A stretch of 64,000 nucleotides of DNA from Chthoniobacter sp. GTDB lineage: Bacteria; Verrucomicrobiota; Verrucomicrobiia; Chthoniobacterales; Chthoniobacteraceae. The stretch lies in NCBI GenBank assembly GCA_021414005.1, contig JAIOPH010000027.1:186001-250000 (forward strand), in the 5' to 3' direction. The position numbers and the translations under genes are program-made. Below are positions 43,145-55,299 of this stretch, piece after piece. Each line of letters starts with the position of its first letter. Within the stretch, counting starts at the first letter, position 1. The notes beneath the pieces are model-generated. The model saw nothing but the letters and a program-made list of their open reading frames with translations, did no database searches and was not told the origin of the DNA.

Positions 43145-45919
43145 ATGCAGGAAACCAACGCACCGGACTACATCGCGATCGGCTTTGAGAAGATTGACCG
43201 CGACCTCCGATTTCTCGTCGAGTGCCTCGGCGAAGTCCTGACGGAACTCGGCCTCGGGCCACTCGCGCAGCATCTCCCGTGGTTTGGCCCCGGGGCGAAA
43301 GCGGAGGATGCCGAAGCGCTCCCGCCGCAACTCGGGCTGGTGTATTCCATCGCCTTTCAGCTCCTGAACATGGTCGAGGAAAACACCGCCGCCGCGATGC
43401 GGTCGCTGCGCGAGACGAGCGAGGGACTGACGGCGGAGCGCGGATTGTGGGGCGACCAGTTGCGGCGGCTGAAAGCCGCGGGCTTCACGCCGGAGGAAAT
43501 CGCGGACGCCTTTCGTCATGTGCGCGTAGAGCCGGTGCTCACGGCGCATCCCACCGAAGCGAAACGTCTCGCCGTGCTCGAACAGCATCGCGCGCTCTTT
43601 GCGCTGATCGACGCCCGCGAGAGCGGCAGCCCCACGCCGTCCGCGCAGACGCTGCTCCGCGAGCAGACCAAGGCCGCACTCGAACGTCTCTGGCGCACCG
43701 GCGAAATCCTTCTCGAAAAACCGAGCCTCGCCGACGAGCGTCGAAACGTCCTGCACTACCTGCGCGATGTCTTTCCCGCGGTGCTGCCCGAACTCGACGC
43801 GCGCCTCCGCCTGGCGTGGCAGGACGCCGGTTTCGATCCCGCGCTGCTCCACGGCGCGACGCTGCCCGCGGTGCGCTTCGGCACTTGGGTCGGCGGCGAC
43901 CGCGATGGGCATCCCGGCGTAACCGCCGAGGTCACCGCCGAGACGCTCGAACGCCTGCGTGCCAATGCGCTCGTGCTACTGCATCGGCAGCTTAGCGCGC
44001 TCGTGGGCAAGCTGAGCCTTTCCGCCTGGATGCAGCCGCCGCCGACCGCGCTTGTGGAGCTGCGGGAAAAAATCGCGGCCAGCCTCGGTGACACTGGTCG
44101 CGCGATTCTCGCGCAGAATGCCGGCGAACCGTGGCGACAATTCGGCGAGTTGCTGCTCGCCCGGCTTCCGGTCGAGATCGCGCCGCATCAGCTCGCGCAA
44201 ATCCGCGCCGGCAGCGGGCTGTATCAACACGCCGAGGAACTCGCCGCCGATCTGCGCGCGCTGCACGATTCGCTCACCGCCGTCGGTGCCACGCGCCTCG
44301 CCGAGAGCGATGTCGCCCCGGTGCTCCGCGCGCTGGACGTGTTCGGTTTTCACATCGCGCAGCTCGACATCCGCCAAAATTCCGCCTTTCACGCCAAGGC
44401 GCTGACGCAGCTCATGGGCGCGGCGGGCATCGACGGCAGCCAGTGGGAAGACTGGAGCGAAACGGAGCGCCTGCGCTTTCTCGAAAAGGAACTCCAATCG
44501 CCGCGCCCGTTTCTGCACGGCAGCGTTTCCGCCGGCCCCGAGGCCGACGCAGTACTCGGCTGCTACCGCGTGCTCGCCGCGCACATCGCGCGCTGTGGCG
44601 CGGACGGCATCGGCGCGCTCATCGTGAGCATGACGCGCCGGCTGTCCGATCTGCTGGTCGTGTATGTGCTGGCGCGCGAGGCCGGGCTCACGCGAATGCT
44701 GCGCGAGGGGCTCGTGTGCATGCTGCCGGTCGTGCCGCTGTTTGAAACGCTCAGCGACCTCGAAGCCGGTCCGGCCATTTTGCAGAGCTTCCTCGACGAG
44801 CCGATGACGCGGCGCAGCCTCGACTTCCTCGCGTGGAATTGGGGGCGCGAAAAGCGGCCGCTCAGTCAGCAGGTCATGGTCGGCTACAGCGACAGCAACA
44901 AGGATTCTGGCATCTTCGCCAGCCAGTGGGGCCTGCAAAAAGCGCAGTCGCGCCTCGCCCAGCTCGGCCGTGATGCCGGCGTACGCATTCGCTTTTTCCA
45001 CGGTCGCGGCGGCACGGTGAGCCGCGGCGCCGGGCCCACGCATCGCTTCCTCGAAGCGCTCCCGCCCGGCTCCCTCGGCGGCGACATCCGCCTCACCGAG
45101 CAGGGTGAAACCATCGCGCAGAAATTCGGCAACCTGCCGACCGCGACCTTCAATCTCGAACTCCTCGTCGCCGGCGTCACCGGCACCACGCTGCGCCACG
45201 AACGCGCCGGCATCGGCCTGCCCGCGCTCGCGCCCGTGCTGGAGAAACTCCTGCACTCCAGTCAGCAAGCCTACCGGCGGCTGCTCGACACACCGGACTT
45301 CCTCACCTTTTACCGCCAGGCCACGCCCATCGACGCACTCGAGCACAGCCGCATCGGCTCGCGTCCCGCGCGCCGCACCGGTCAGCCCAGCCTCGCCGAT
45401 CTGCGCGCCATTCCGTGGGTTTTCAGTTGGAGCCAGGCGCGGTTTTACGTGCCCGGCTGGTTCGGCGCGGGCTCGGGACTCAGCGCGCTGAATGACGACG
45501 AACTCGCTGCGCTCGCCGGCCAGATGCGCGCGTGGCCTTTCCTCCACTACGTCCTCACGAACATCGAATCGAGCATCGCCAGCAGCGACCTCGAACTCAT
45601 GCATGCCTACGCCGGACTCGTCGGCGACGAAGCGCTGCGCGCGCGCTTCATGGCGCTGATCCTCGCCGAGTGGCGGCTCACGAAAACGATGCTCGAAAAG
45701 CTCCGCGGTGTGCCCATGACCGAGCGCCGCCCGCGCATGTTGAAAACGCTCCAGCTTCGCGCCGAAGCGCTCCGCGTGCTCCACCTCCAGGAAATTGCCA
45801 TGCTCCGCCGCTGGCGCGCCCTTCGCGCCGCTGGCGACGAACCCGCCGCCGAAGCCCTACTCCCCGACCTGTTGCTTTCGATCAACGCCATCGCCAGCGG
45901 CCTGCGGACCACGGGCTAA
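43145..45919 (+). CDS. ppc: Phosphoenolpyruvate carboxylase
   Basis: Anaplerotic enzyme that carboxylates phosphoenolpyruvate to oxaloacetate. 924 aa, normal length. Family motifs VEPVLTAHPTEAKR near residue 130, GYSDSNKDSGIF near 580 and FHGRGGTVSRGAGPTHRF near 620 contain the catalytic His, Lys and Arg residues. The ATG at 43145 begins MQETNAPDYI. The C-terminal sequence TTG is not the strictly conserved NTG end of most PEPCs, a minor deviation. It is a single gene, divergent from the ATP-grasp operon and convergent with the PVC heme protein. Confidence 0.95.
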   Translation: MQETNAPDYIAIGFEKIDRDLRFLVECLGEVLTELGLGPLAQHLPWFGPGAKAEDAEALPPQLGLVYSIAFQLLNMVEENTAAAMRSLRETSEGLTAERGLWGDQLRRLKAAGFTPEEIADAFRHVRVEPVLTAHPTEAKRLAVLEQHRALFALIDARESGSPTPSAQTLLREQTKAALERLWRTGEILLEKPSLADERRNVLHYLRDVFPAVLPELDARLRLAWQDAGFDPALLHGATLPAVRFGTWVGGDRDGHPGVTAEVTAETLERLRANALVLLHRQLSALVGKLSLSAWMQPPPTALVELREKIAASLGDTGRAILAQNAGEPWRQFGELLLARLPVEIAPHQLAQIRAGSGLYQHAEELAADLRALHDSLTAVGATRLAESDVAPVLRALDVFGFHIAQLDIRQNSAFHAKALTQLMGAAGIDGSQWEDWSETERLRFLEKELQSPRPFLHGSVSAGPEADAVLGCYRVLAAHIARCGADGIGALIVSMTRRLSDLLVVYVLAREAGLTRMLREGLVCMLPVVPLFETLSDLEAGPAILQSFLDEPMTRRSLDFLAWNWGREKRPLSQQVMVGYSDSNKDSGIFASQWGLQKAQSRLAQLGRDAGVRIRFFHGRGGTVSRGAGPTHRFLEALPPGSLGGDIRLTEQGETIAQKFGNLPTATFNLELLVAGVTGTTLRHERAGIGLPALAPVLEKLLHSSQQAYRRLLDTPDFLTFYRQATPIDALEHSRIGSRPARRTGQPSLADLRAIPWVFSWSQARFYVPGWFGAGSGLSALNDDELAALAGQMRAWPFLHYVLTNIESSIASSDLELMHAYAGLVGDEALRARFMALILAEWRLTKTMLEKLRGVPMTERRPRMLKTLQLRAEALRVLHLQEIAMLRRWRALRAAGDEPAAEALLPDLLLSINAIASGLRTTG

Positions 45920-45968
45920 TTGCAACCGGTCTGCGGGGGCTCTTTCTGCAACCGCGACCGCAGCGGCG

Positions 45969-48554
45969 CTACTTCGCAAACATCGCGTTCTTTTCCTCCC
46001 CGCCGCTGAGGACGTAGGCGGCGAGGTCGAGGATTTCGTCTTTGGTCAGGAGGTTCAGCAGGCCGGGCGGCATGAGGGAGACTTTGGAGGGCTCGATACT
46101 TTTGATCGTGGCGCGATCGAGTTCGATGTCCTGCGCGGGGTCGGTGGGGTCGGTGTTCACCATGACGGTGTTGTTGTTCAGGTTCACGATGGTGCCGATG
46201 ATCTGCGTGCCGTCCATTTTCGTGAGCACGGTGGGGACGAACTGCTCGTTGATCTCCTTGCTGGGGTTGATGATCTGGTCGAGGAAATCGTGCGGCGTGT
46301 AGCGGCTGCCGGCAGTGGTTAGGTCGGGGCCGGTCATGCCGCCTTCGTTGCCAAAGCGGTGGCAGGCGAAGCAGCCGACTGCGCCGAACATCCTGCGGCC
46401 CGTGGCGAAGTTGCGACCTTTCATTCCGGTGCGGGCGGCGGCGGTGAGTTCGTCGAGCGTCCAGGCGGTGGGGGTGCGGCCGGCGAGGATGGTGGCGGCG
46501 GCTTCGAGCGCGGACTTGCGCTCGGGTTTTTTCGCGAGCACGTCGGCGAGCGCGGTCTTTTCCTCGGCGCTCAGGCTGGCCACGGCGTCCTTGCGGATGA
46601 ACTCGACGAACTTGTCGAAACTCGCGCCGCCCCGGTAGTTCGCAGCCTGGTGAAACCACGCGAAGTAGCGCGTGCGCAGTTCGGTGGTCCAGCCGGCTTT
46701 GAGCAGGCGGATGTCGCGCGCGTATTCCATCTGCTCCTCCTGCGTAGGCGCGCGCTCGATGAGCGCCACGGCTTTGGCGGCGGTGTGCGGTGCCTGGAGA
46801 AAGGCGAGCGTCTCGCAGAGGAGCCAGTTCAGCTCGCGCGTGGGCGCGGGAAAGTGCGGATCGAGCTGGGCGATGAGCCGCTCCGTCTGCGCGGCGTCGG
46901 GCGCGCCGAAGCGGACGCAGACGATCTGGATGGTGCGGACGAGCGTGCGCCGCTGCTCCTCGTTGAGCTTGTCCCAATCGAACTTGCCTAGCGTGTCGAG
47001 CAGCTTCGCCTGCATCGCTTTATCCACCGGCGGATCGTTCGGCTCGCGGTGTTGTGGGTCGATGCCCGCCACGCGTGCCAGCGCGAGCAGCGCTTCCATT
47101 TGGATCGCGGGCTTCGTTTCCGTGAAAACCGTGTCAGCCCAATTCTTTGTCGGCTGATGCTCGATGGCGGTGCGCGCGGACCAGCGAAGGAAGCGATCCG
47201 AGGATTTTAGATAGTCCCAGATCGTTGTGACTCCAAGTTCATCAATCTGTCGCCCGTGCGCGTCGTCGCACATACCTGCTCTCATTACACTGCCGTCGTC
47301 GGCGCTGCCGAACGACGATGCGAAGTGTCGGCCTGCCGTTCTCATCACGCTGGCAGGCCTGGTGCTCTCCTTCCCCACATAACTCACCCGGTAAAGCCCG
47401 CTCTGCACCTTCCGCCCGCCGATGACGAAATACATCGTGCCGTCCTGCGGATGGATGATTGCGTCGGCGATCGGCAGCGGGGTGCCGGAGAGAAACTCCT
47501 CCTTCACCGCCGTATAGCTCGCGCCCTTCGGCTGGAGCGTGACGGCGTAGAGCTTTCCCCAACTCCAGTCGCAGCCAAACAGCGCCTCCTGATACTTCGC
47601 CGGAAATTTCGCCCCGTAGCCGAAGGTCACGCCGGTCGGCGAGCCGGGGCCGATATTGATGACCGGCGGCAGCGTGTCGGGATACCACTCGGGCCGCTTG
47701 CCCGCGCCGTTGCGCCAGCCGTAGTCCGCGCCGCTCACCACATGGCAGATGCGCGTGGGCCGATACCACGGCGTGTTCAGGTCGTACTCCATGTCCGCGT
47801 CGTAGGTGAAAAGTTCGCCGTCGCGGTTGAAGGCGGCGTCGAAGATGTTGCGGAAGCCGCACGCATAGAGGTCCCACGTTTTTCCGTCGGGTGAAATGCG
47901 GTAGATGCTGCCGCCGGGCGCGAGCACATCGCGCATGAAACCGCGCCCGTCCGGCATCCGCGGCAGCAGATGATCCTCGCCCCAGATGCGCGGCACGCTG
48001 GAGGAGTCGGTGGCCACGGGTTTCGCGCCGTTGCCGCAGACGAGAAAGATGGATTTTTTGTCCGGCGCGAGCACCACCGCATGCACGCCGTGGTCGCCGC
48101 GCGCGTCGATGTCGCGGAGCTTTTCCACCTTGTCGAGCTGGTCGTCGCCCTTCGACGAAGTGACCCGGTAGAGCCCGGAATTGGTGCGGTTCTGGTAGTC
48201 GTTCACGCCCACGTAGAGCGCGTCGAACGCCCACAGCAGGCCATTGCCCGCCTTGATGTCGGCGGGCAGTTTCGCAATCGTCGCCGGATTGAGCGTCTGC
48301 CCGGCGGGCGGCGGCGCAAAGCGGTAGATGCCGCCGAACTGGTCGCTCGTGTAGATGCGGCCCTTGTCGTCCGTGCAGAGATTGATCCACGAACCCTGCG
48401 TCGCCGCCGGCACCGAGTAGAGCAGCTCGACCTTGAAGTCCTTCGCCACCTTGATCCGCGACGGCGGCGTGGCCTGGCCTTCATCCACCGGCGCATCAGC
48501 GGCGAAGCATGGCGCGGTGCCGAGGACGGCGATGAGCGGGAAGAGAAATTTCAT
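45969..48554 (-). CDS. PVC-type beta-propeller/HEAT/c-type heme protein
   Basis: Secreted protein of 861 aa with signal peptide MKFLFPLIAVLGTAPCFAA. It starts with a glucose-dehydrogenase-like beta-propeller (VKVAKDF-type start, GIYRFAPP, VHAVVLAPDKKSIFLVCGNG, PTRICHVVSGADYGWRNG), continues with helical HEAT-like repeats, and ends with a cytochrome c domain (GCFACHRFGNEGGMTGPDL, then QIINPSKEINEQFVPT and the C-terminal DEILDLAAYVLSGG). This architecture is widespread in Planctomycetota and Verrucomicrobiota, probably as an extracytoplasmic sugar or alcohol dehydrogenase with its own electron acceptor, but the substrate is unknown. The ATG at 48554 is chosen because it starts the signal peptide. 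Confidence 0.9.
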   Translation of the reverse strand: MKFLFPLIAVLGTAPCFAADAPVDEGQATPPSRIKVAKDFKVELLYSVPAATQGSWINLCTDDKGRIYTSDQFGGIYRFAPPPAGQTLNPATIAKLPADIKAGNGLLWAFDALYVGVNDYQNRTNSGLYRVTSSKGDDQLDKVEKLRDIDARGDHGVHAVVLAPDKKSIFLVCGNGAKPVATDSSSVPRIWGEDHLLPRMPDGRGFMRDVLAPGGSIYRISPDGKTWDLYACGFRNIFDAAFNRDGELFTYDADMEYDLNTPWYRPTRICHVVSGADYGWRNGAGKRPEWYPDTLPPVINIGPGSPTGVTFGYGAKFPAKYQEALFGCDWSWGKLYAVTLQPKGASYTAVKEEFLSGTPLPIADAIIHPQDGTMYFVIGGRKVQSGLYRVSYVGKESTRPASVMRTAGRHFASSFGSADDGSVMRAGMCDDAHGRQIDELGVTTIWDYLKSSDRFLRWSARTAIEHQPTKNWADTVFTETKPAIQMEALLALARVAGIDPQHREPNDPPVDKAMQAKLLDTLGKFDWDKLNEEQRRTLVRTIQIVCVRFGAPDAAQTERLIAQLDPHFPAPTRELNWLLCETLAFLQAPHTAAKAVALIERAPTQEEQMEYARDIRLLKAGWTTELRTRYFAWFHQAANYRGGASFDKFVEFIRKDAVASLSAEEKTALADVLAKKPERKSALEAAATILAGRTPTAWTLDELTAAARTGMKGRNFATGRRMFGAVGCFACHRFGNEGGMTGPDLTTAGSRYTPHDFLDQIINPSKEINEQFVPTVLTKMDGTQIIGTIVNLNNNTVMVNTDPTDPAQDIELDRATIKSIEPSKVSLMPPGLLNLLTKDEILDLAAYVLSGGEEKNAMFAK

Positions 48555-48610
48555 GCGTGGGATTGCGCGCCGCGCCGCCGCGGGCGTCGAGATTTTTCTC
48601 CCGCCGCGAG

Positions 48611-48727
48611 AAAGGAGCGGCGCGCTTCCAGCCGCCGACTCAATCCCACCGCGAAGCGCAAACATTCCGGAAGAAGATGGCGCTGCGCGCGCTGGTGGGC
48701 CGGCGGCTGGAAGCACGCCGCTCCTTT
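48611..48727. repeat. GGAG-foot inverted REP-like pair downstream of groEL
   Basis: Left element 48611-48636 reads AAAGGAGCGGCGCGCTTCC then AGCCGCC; right element 48702-48727 is its reverse complement with one mismatch. Each has the GGAG foot followed by a CGGC/GCCG palindrome. About 65 bp separate them. It is a different sequence family from the GTAG elements near the RAYT. Confidence 0.75.
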
Positions 48728-48738
48728 GCCACCGACAA

Positions 48739-48773
48739 GCAAAACCGCCGGGCTCCTCGCGGAACCCGGCGGT
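48739..48773 (-). terminator. Rho-independent terminator of groEL
   Basis: On the minus strand ACCGCCGGG (48773-48765 read in reverse complement) pairs with CCCGGCGGT across a 12-nt loop, a 9-bp GC-rich stem, followed by TTTTGC. It lies 35 bp after the groEL stop codon. Confidence 0.85.
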
Positions 48774-48807
48774 CGTTCGTTGTTTGCGGAATGCTAAGCG
48801 TGGGCGC

Positions 48808-50472
<1,665 letters not shown>

Positions 50473-50501
50473 TTACTGGTTATGAGTTGGGTGACGGCTG
50501 C

Positions 50502-50795
50502 TTAGCCGATGATGCCGAGGATGTCGTCCTCGCGCATGATTAGGTGGGTTTCGCCGTCGATTTTCACTTCGGTTCCGCCGTATTTGCTGATGAGGACGGT
50601 GTCGCCCTTCTTGACGGTGAAAGCGATGAGCTTGCCGTCGTCATCACGTTTGCCGGTGCCGAGGGCGACGACTTTGCCTTCCTGCGGTTTTTCCTTGTGG
50701 GCGTCGGGAATGATGATCCCGCCTTTTTTGACTTCACCGGCCTCGAGAGGCTTCACGAGGACCCGGTCTGCGAGGGGTCGAATGTTGACTGCCAT
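50502..50795 (-). CDS. groES: Co-chaperonin GroES
   Basis: 97-aa heptameric lid of the GroEL chamber. Typical sequence: [36 protein letters not shown] (mobile loop), [16 protein letters not shown] and the end [13 protein letters not shown]. First gene of the groESL pair. A palindromic segment lies 50-110 bp upstream but it does not match the CIRCE operator. Confidence 0.97.
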   Translation of the reverse strand: MAVNIRPLADRVLVKPLEAGEVKKGGIIIPDAHKEKPQEGKVVALGTGKRDDDGKLIAFTVKKGDTVLISKYGGTEVKIDGETHLIMREDDILGIIG

Positions 50796-50846
50796 GTTGG
50801 TAGTTACTTTCTATTTTGTTGGTTGTTGGTTGTTTGGTTTCTACTG

Positions 50847-50904
50847 GGACGCCGGTTGTTAGCCTCCGGTCAGGGTTAGCTCACTGGAAGCTAACTGCGG
50901 CGTC
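50847..50904. promoter_or_regulatory. Nested inverted repeats upstream of groES
   Basis: An outer pair GACGCCGGTTGTTAGC (50847-50862) and GCTAACTGCGGCGTC (50890-50904), and an inner pair GTTAGCT (50875-50881) and AGCTAAC (50889-50895). The pairs are mutually exclusive. This could be a heat-shock operator or a terminator of the gene upstream; no T tract follows, so a terminator is less likely. It does not match the CIRCE consensus. Confidence 0.35.
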
Positions 50905-50922
50905 GGTAAAGTATTGGTCGGA

Positions 50923-51126
50923 TTAGTCGGTCCCGCTTTCGTCCTGCATGGCGAACTCCGCATCAATGGCCTCACTCCGGTGCGCTGTGGCAGCGCTTTG
51001 ATTGCGCAAAGCCTCCTGCAACGTTTTGACCTGCTGCTCCAGAGCAGCCATGCGGTCCTCGATGGATTCGGCACGGGCACCTAACGAGGAGGCAAGGAGA
51101 CAAAGGGTAAGGCCGAGGCGGCGCAT
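50923..51126 (-). CDS. Small secreted coiled-coil protein downstream of dnaK
   Basis: 67-aa product with a signal peptide (MRRLGLTLCLLASSLGARA) and then a heptad-like stretch (IEDRMAALEQQVKTLQEALR) ending in an acidic tail. It begins 19 bp after the dnaK stop in the same direction, so it is probably co-transcribed. I do not recognise a family. The combination of a small periplasmic coiled coil with heat-shock genes suggests an envelope role, but this is only inferred. Confidence 0.65.
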   Translation of the reverse strand: MRRLGLTLCLLASSLGARAESIEDRMAALEQQVKTLQEALRNQSAATAHRSEAIDAEFAMQDESGTD

Positions 51127-51145
51127 GGGTCGGGGATCTGGTGGG

Positions 51146-53104
<1,959 letters not shown>

Positions 53105-53218
53105 TTAGATCGTTGAAAAATGGTTGGACCGCCCATTTAGCAGAGGACACGCCGGGGACGAAAATGATTCCTAATGCATTGGACTTCGGTCTCTTACGAC
53201 GGATACCGACTGCGTCGA

Positions 53219-53252
53219 AAAGTGCGACATGACACAGGCAATGTCGCACTTT
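53219..53252 (-). terminator. Terminator after the HpnI-like gene
   Basis: Perfect 12-bp stem AAAGTGCGACAT/ATGTCGCACTTT around a 10-nt loop. On the minus strand it is followed by TTTTCG. It ends the glycosyltransferase unit and lies upstream of dnaK. Confidence 0.75.
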
Positions 53253-53305
53253 GCTGCTCGCGAGTGTGACATCGGGACACAGCCCTGCACTTCCCCGGCG
53301 TATCT

Positions 53306-54463
53306 TCATGGGGCTCTTTGCATCCGCCCGGTGGAACTGACGCGCCAGCGGCGGCCAGCCCACCAGACGCGGCGGTCGAACCAGGCGGCAATCCAGCAGG
53401 CGAGTTCGACGACGCTGGCGGCGAGCATGACGGGCAAAAGCCACGGGATGGAAAAGTGCAGTGTTTTTGCCAAAGCGCGGAAGCACCACCACCGGATGAG
53501 CTGAATCACCATGACGAATCCCACGCAGTGGAACGCCACCACCGAAGCGCTGGGAACGCGGGCGAGGGCGACCAGCAGGGCGCTGGCAACAAGACCATTC
53601 GTGAAAACCATGCCCGCGAAGCCCGCTGGCCGACAGGCGCGGTACGTCACGGCGACGCGGCGCTGGTGCCGCCAGTAGTCGCGCCACGTCAGCGGGTCCG
53701 CGTCGAGCGTGGCGACCTGCGCGCTGAGGCGGATCGTGCGGCCCGTTCCGGCCAAAGCCGCGCCGAGCCGGTTGTCCTCGGCGAGAAAATCACAGAACGC
53801 CGCCCAGCCGCCGACGGCTTCCACATCCGCGCGGCGCAGGGCGGTGTAGGCTCCGAGCGTGAAATCGACGCGGCCAAAGCGCCGGACCATCGCCAGTCCC
53901 GGCCACAGCCCGCAGAGCGCCGCGGAGGCGTCGAGGCGTTGCGGCCAGGTGGCGAGATTCACAAACCGGTAGCCTGCCGTGAGAACATCCGCGCCGCTCG
54001 TCTGCCACTCGCGGCGAAAGGCATCGAGCCACGCTACGTCGAGCAGCGACTCGCTGTCGCTCAAGAGCCAATGGCCATGCCGGGCGTGCGGCGTCATTTG
54101 GACGAGCTTGGAGATCTTCGGATTCAGCGCCGCACCGGAGCGGCAGGCGACGACGACGATCTCGCGTTCGGGAAAAGAATCGCGCAATGCAGAGCACACG
54201 CCCATCTCGACCGAGCCATCATCCGCGCCGAGGATGAGCTGATCGCCGGGGTGCATCGCCGCAATGAGCGCGTCGAGTTTGGCACGCAGCGCGGGCACAC
54301 CCGCTTTCAGCGGACGCAGCAGCGTCAACGGGGGAAGATCTCGCGGGGAAGATTCCAGCGGCGCGGCTTTCGCCAGCCACGCCCGCACGTGGCTGGCGGC
54401 GAGCCACGTGTAGAGCGCGCTGCCGACGGCGAGCGCGCCGGTGATGACGGAGGGCCAGCTCAT
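53306..54463 (-). CDS. Membrane glycosyltransferase of the HpnI/ceramide glucosyltransferase type
   Basis: 385-aa GT21-like enzyme: N-terminal membrane helix, cytosolic GT-A domain (LTLLRPLKAGVPALRAKL, ILGADDGSVEMGVCSALRDS, NPKISKLVQMTPHARHGHW, then SDSES), the catalytic-site region FCDFLAEDNRLGAALAG and the RxxRW-like YWRHQRRVAV, and several C-terminal membrane segments. HpnI proteins add N-acetylglucosamine to bacteriohopanetetrol. The divergent neighbour is an HpnK-like deacetylase, which supports that role over a ceramide substrate. No hopanoid cyclase (shc) is in the window. Confidence 0.8.
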   Translation of the reverse strand: MSWPSVITGALAVGSALYTWLAASHVRAWLAKAAPLESSPRDLPPLTLLRPLKAGVPALRAKLDALIAAMHPGDQLILGADDGSVEMGVCSALRDSFPEREIVVVACRSGAALNPKISKLVQMTPHARHGHWLLSDSESLLDVAWLDAFRREWQTSGADVLTAGYRFVNLATWPQRLDASAALCGLWPGLAMVRRFGRVDFTLGAYTALRRADVEAVGGWAAFCDFLAEDNRLGAALAGTGRTIRLSAQVATLDADPLTWRDYWRHQRRVAVTYRACRPAGFAGMVFTNGLVASALLVALARVPSASVVAFHCVGFVMVIQLIRWWCFRALAKTLHFSIPWLLPVMLAASVVELACWIAAWFDRRVWWAGRRWRVSSTGRMQRAP

Positions 54464-54537
54464 GCCTTGCGCGGGGTGGGGGACATGGGCCTAATCGTCA
54501 TCGCTGCGCGGCCCAGCCTGCCCGCGCGCCCCGTGAA

Positions 54538-55299
54538 TTGAAACACCTCATCGTCACCGCCGACGACTTCGGGCGCAGCCCGGAGATCAATGCCGCCATC
54601 GAGCGCGCCCACCGCGCGGGCTTCGTCACGCAGGCGAGTTTGATGGTCAATGAGCCCGCCGCCGCGGAGGCCGTGGAGATCGCGCGACGCAATCCCGTGC
54701 TCGGCGTCGGCCTGCATCTCACGCTCTGTGCGGGCCGCGCGGCGGAGGTTTCCGCGCTCACGGATACGCGTGGAAACTTCCCCGCGTCGCCCGCGCGCGC
54801 CGGGCTGCGCTACGCCTTTTCGCCCGCGCTCGCCGAGCCGCTGCGGCGCGAGATCGGCGCGCAATTCGCGCGATTCCGCGCACTCGGTCTGCAGCCGACG
54901 TACTGGGACGGACACACGCACCTGCATCTCCATCCCACGATTTTCCGGCTCACGCTGCCCATCGCGCTCGATCACGGCTTTCGCGCCGTGCGCCTCGTCC
55001 GCGAGCCCGGCCCGTTCGCCCCGGTGCCGTGGATTTTCCAAGCGCTCAGCCGCGCCGCGCTCCCGCATTTGGCAAAGCACGGCGTGCTGTTTGCCGACCG
55101 CGTTTTCGGCCTGCGCGAAACCGGACGCATGACCACCGCGGCCATCGCCCGCCGCCTCGCACAACTCCCCGACGGCGCGAGCGAACTCTACTTTCACCCC
55201 GGTGCCGAGCCTGCCGAGCCCGACTACGCCGCGCTGACTCCGCTGCTCGCGCGCCACGGGATCACCCTCACGCACTGGCCACGGCCAGCCGCGCGCTGA
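54538..55299 (+). CDS. HpnK/YdjC-family carbohydrate deacetylase
   Basis: 253-aa deacetylase-fold protein. Metal-binding residues are visible in HLIVTADDFGRSPEINAA near the start, and TYWDGHTHLHLHPTIFRL near residue 125. The C-terminus has ELYFHPG. The start appears to be TTG at 54538, since the conserved KHLIVTADDFG follows at once and the upstream ATG is in another frame. In hopanoid clusters HpnK deacetylates the GlcNAc added by HpnI; the gene beside it encodes an HpnI-like enzyme. Its last 32 bp overlap the end of the convergent hydrolase gene. Confidence 0.85.
   Translation: MKHLIVTADDFGRSPEINAAIERAHRAGFVTQASLMVNEPAAAEAVEIARRNPVLGVGLHLTLCAGRAAEVSALTDTRGNFPASPARAGLRYAFSPALAEPLRREIGAQFARFRALGLQPTYWDGHTHLHLHPTIFRLTLPIALDHGFRAVRLVREPGPFAPVPWIFQALSRAALPHLAKHGVLFADRVFGLRETGRMTTAAIARRLAQLPDGASELYFHPGAEPAEPDYAALTPLLARHGITLTHWPRPAAR

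Noticed and set aside
50796..50922. CIRCE operator upstream of groES
   Set aside because: The inverted repeats here do not match TTAGCACTC-N9-GAGTGCTAA.
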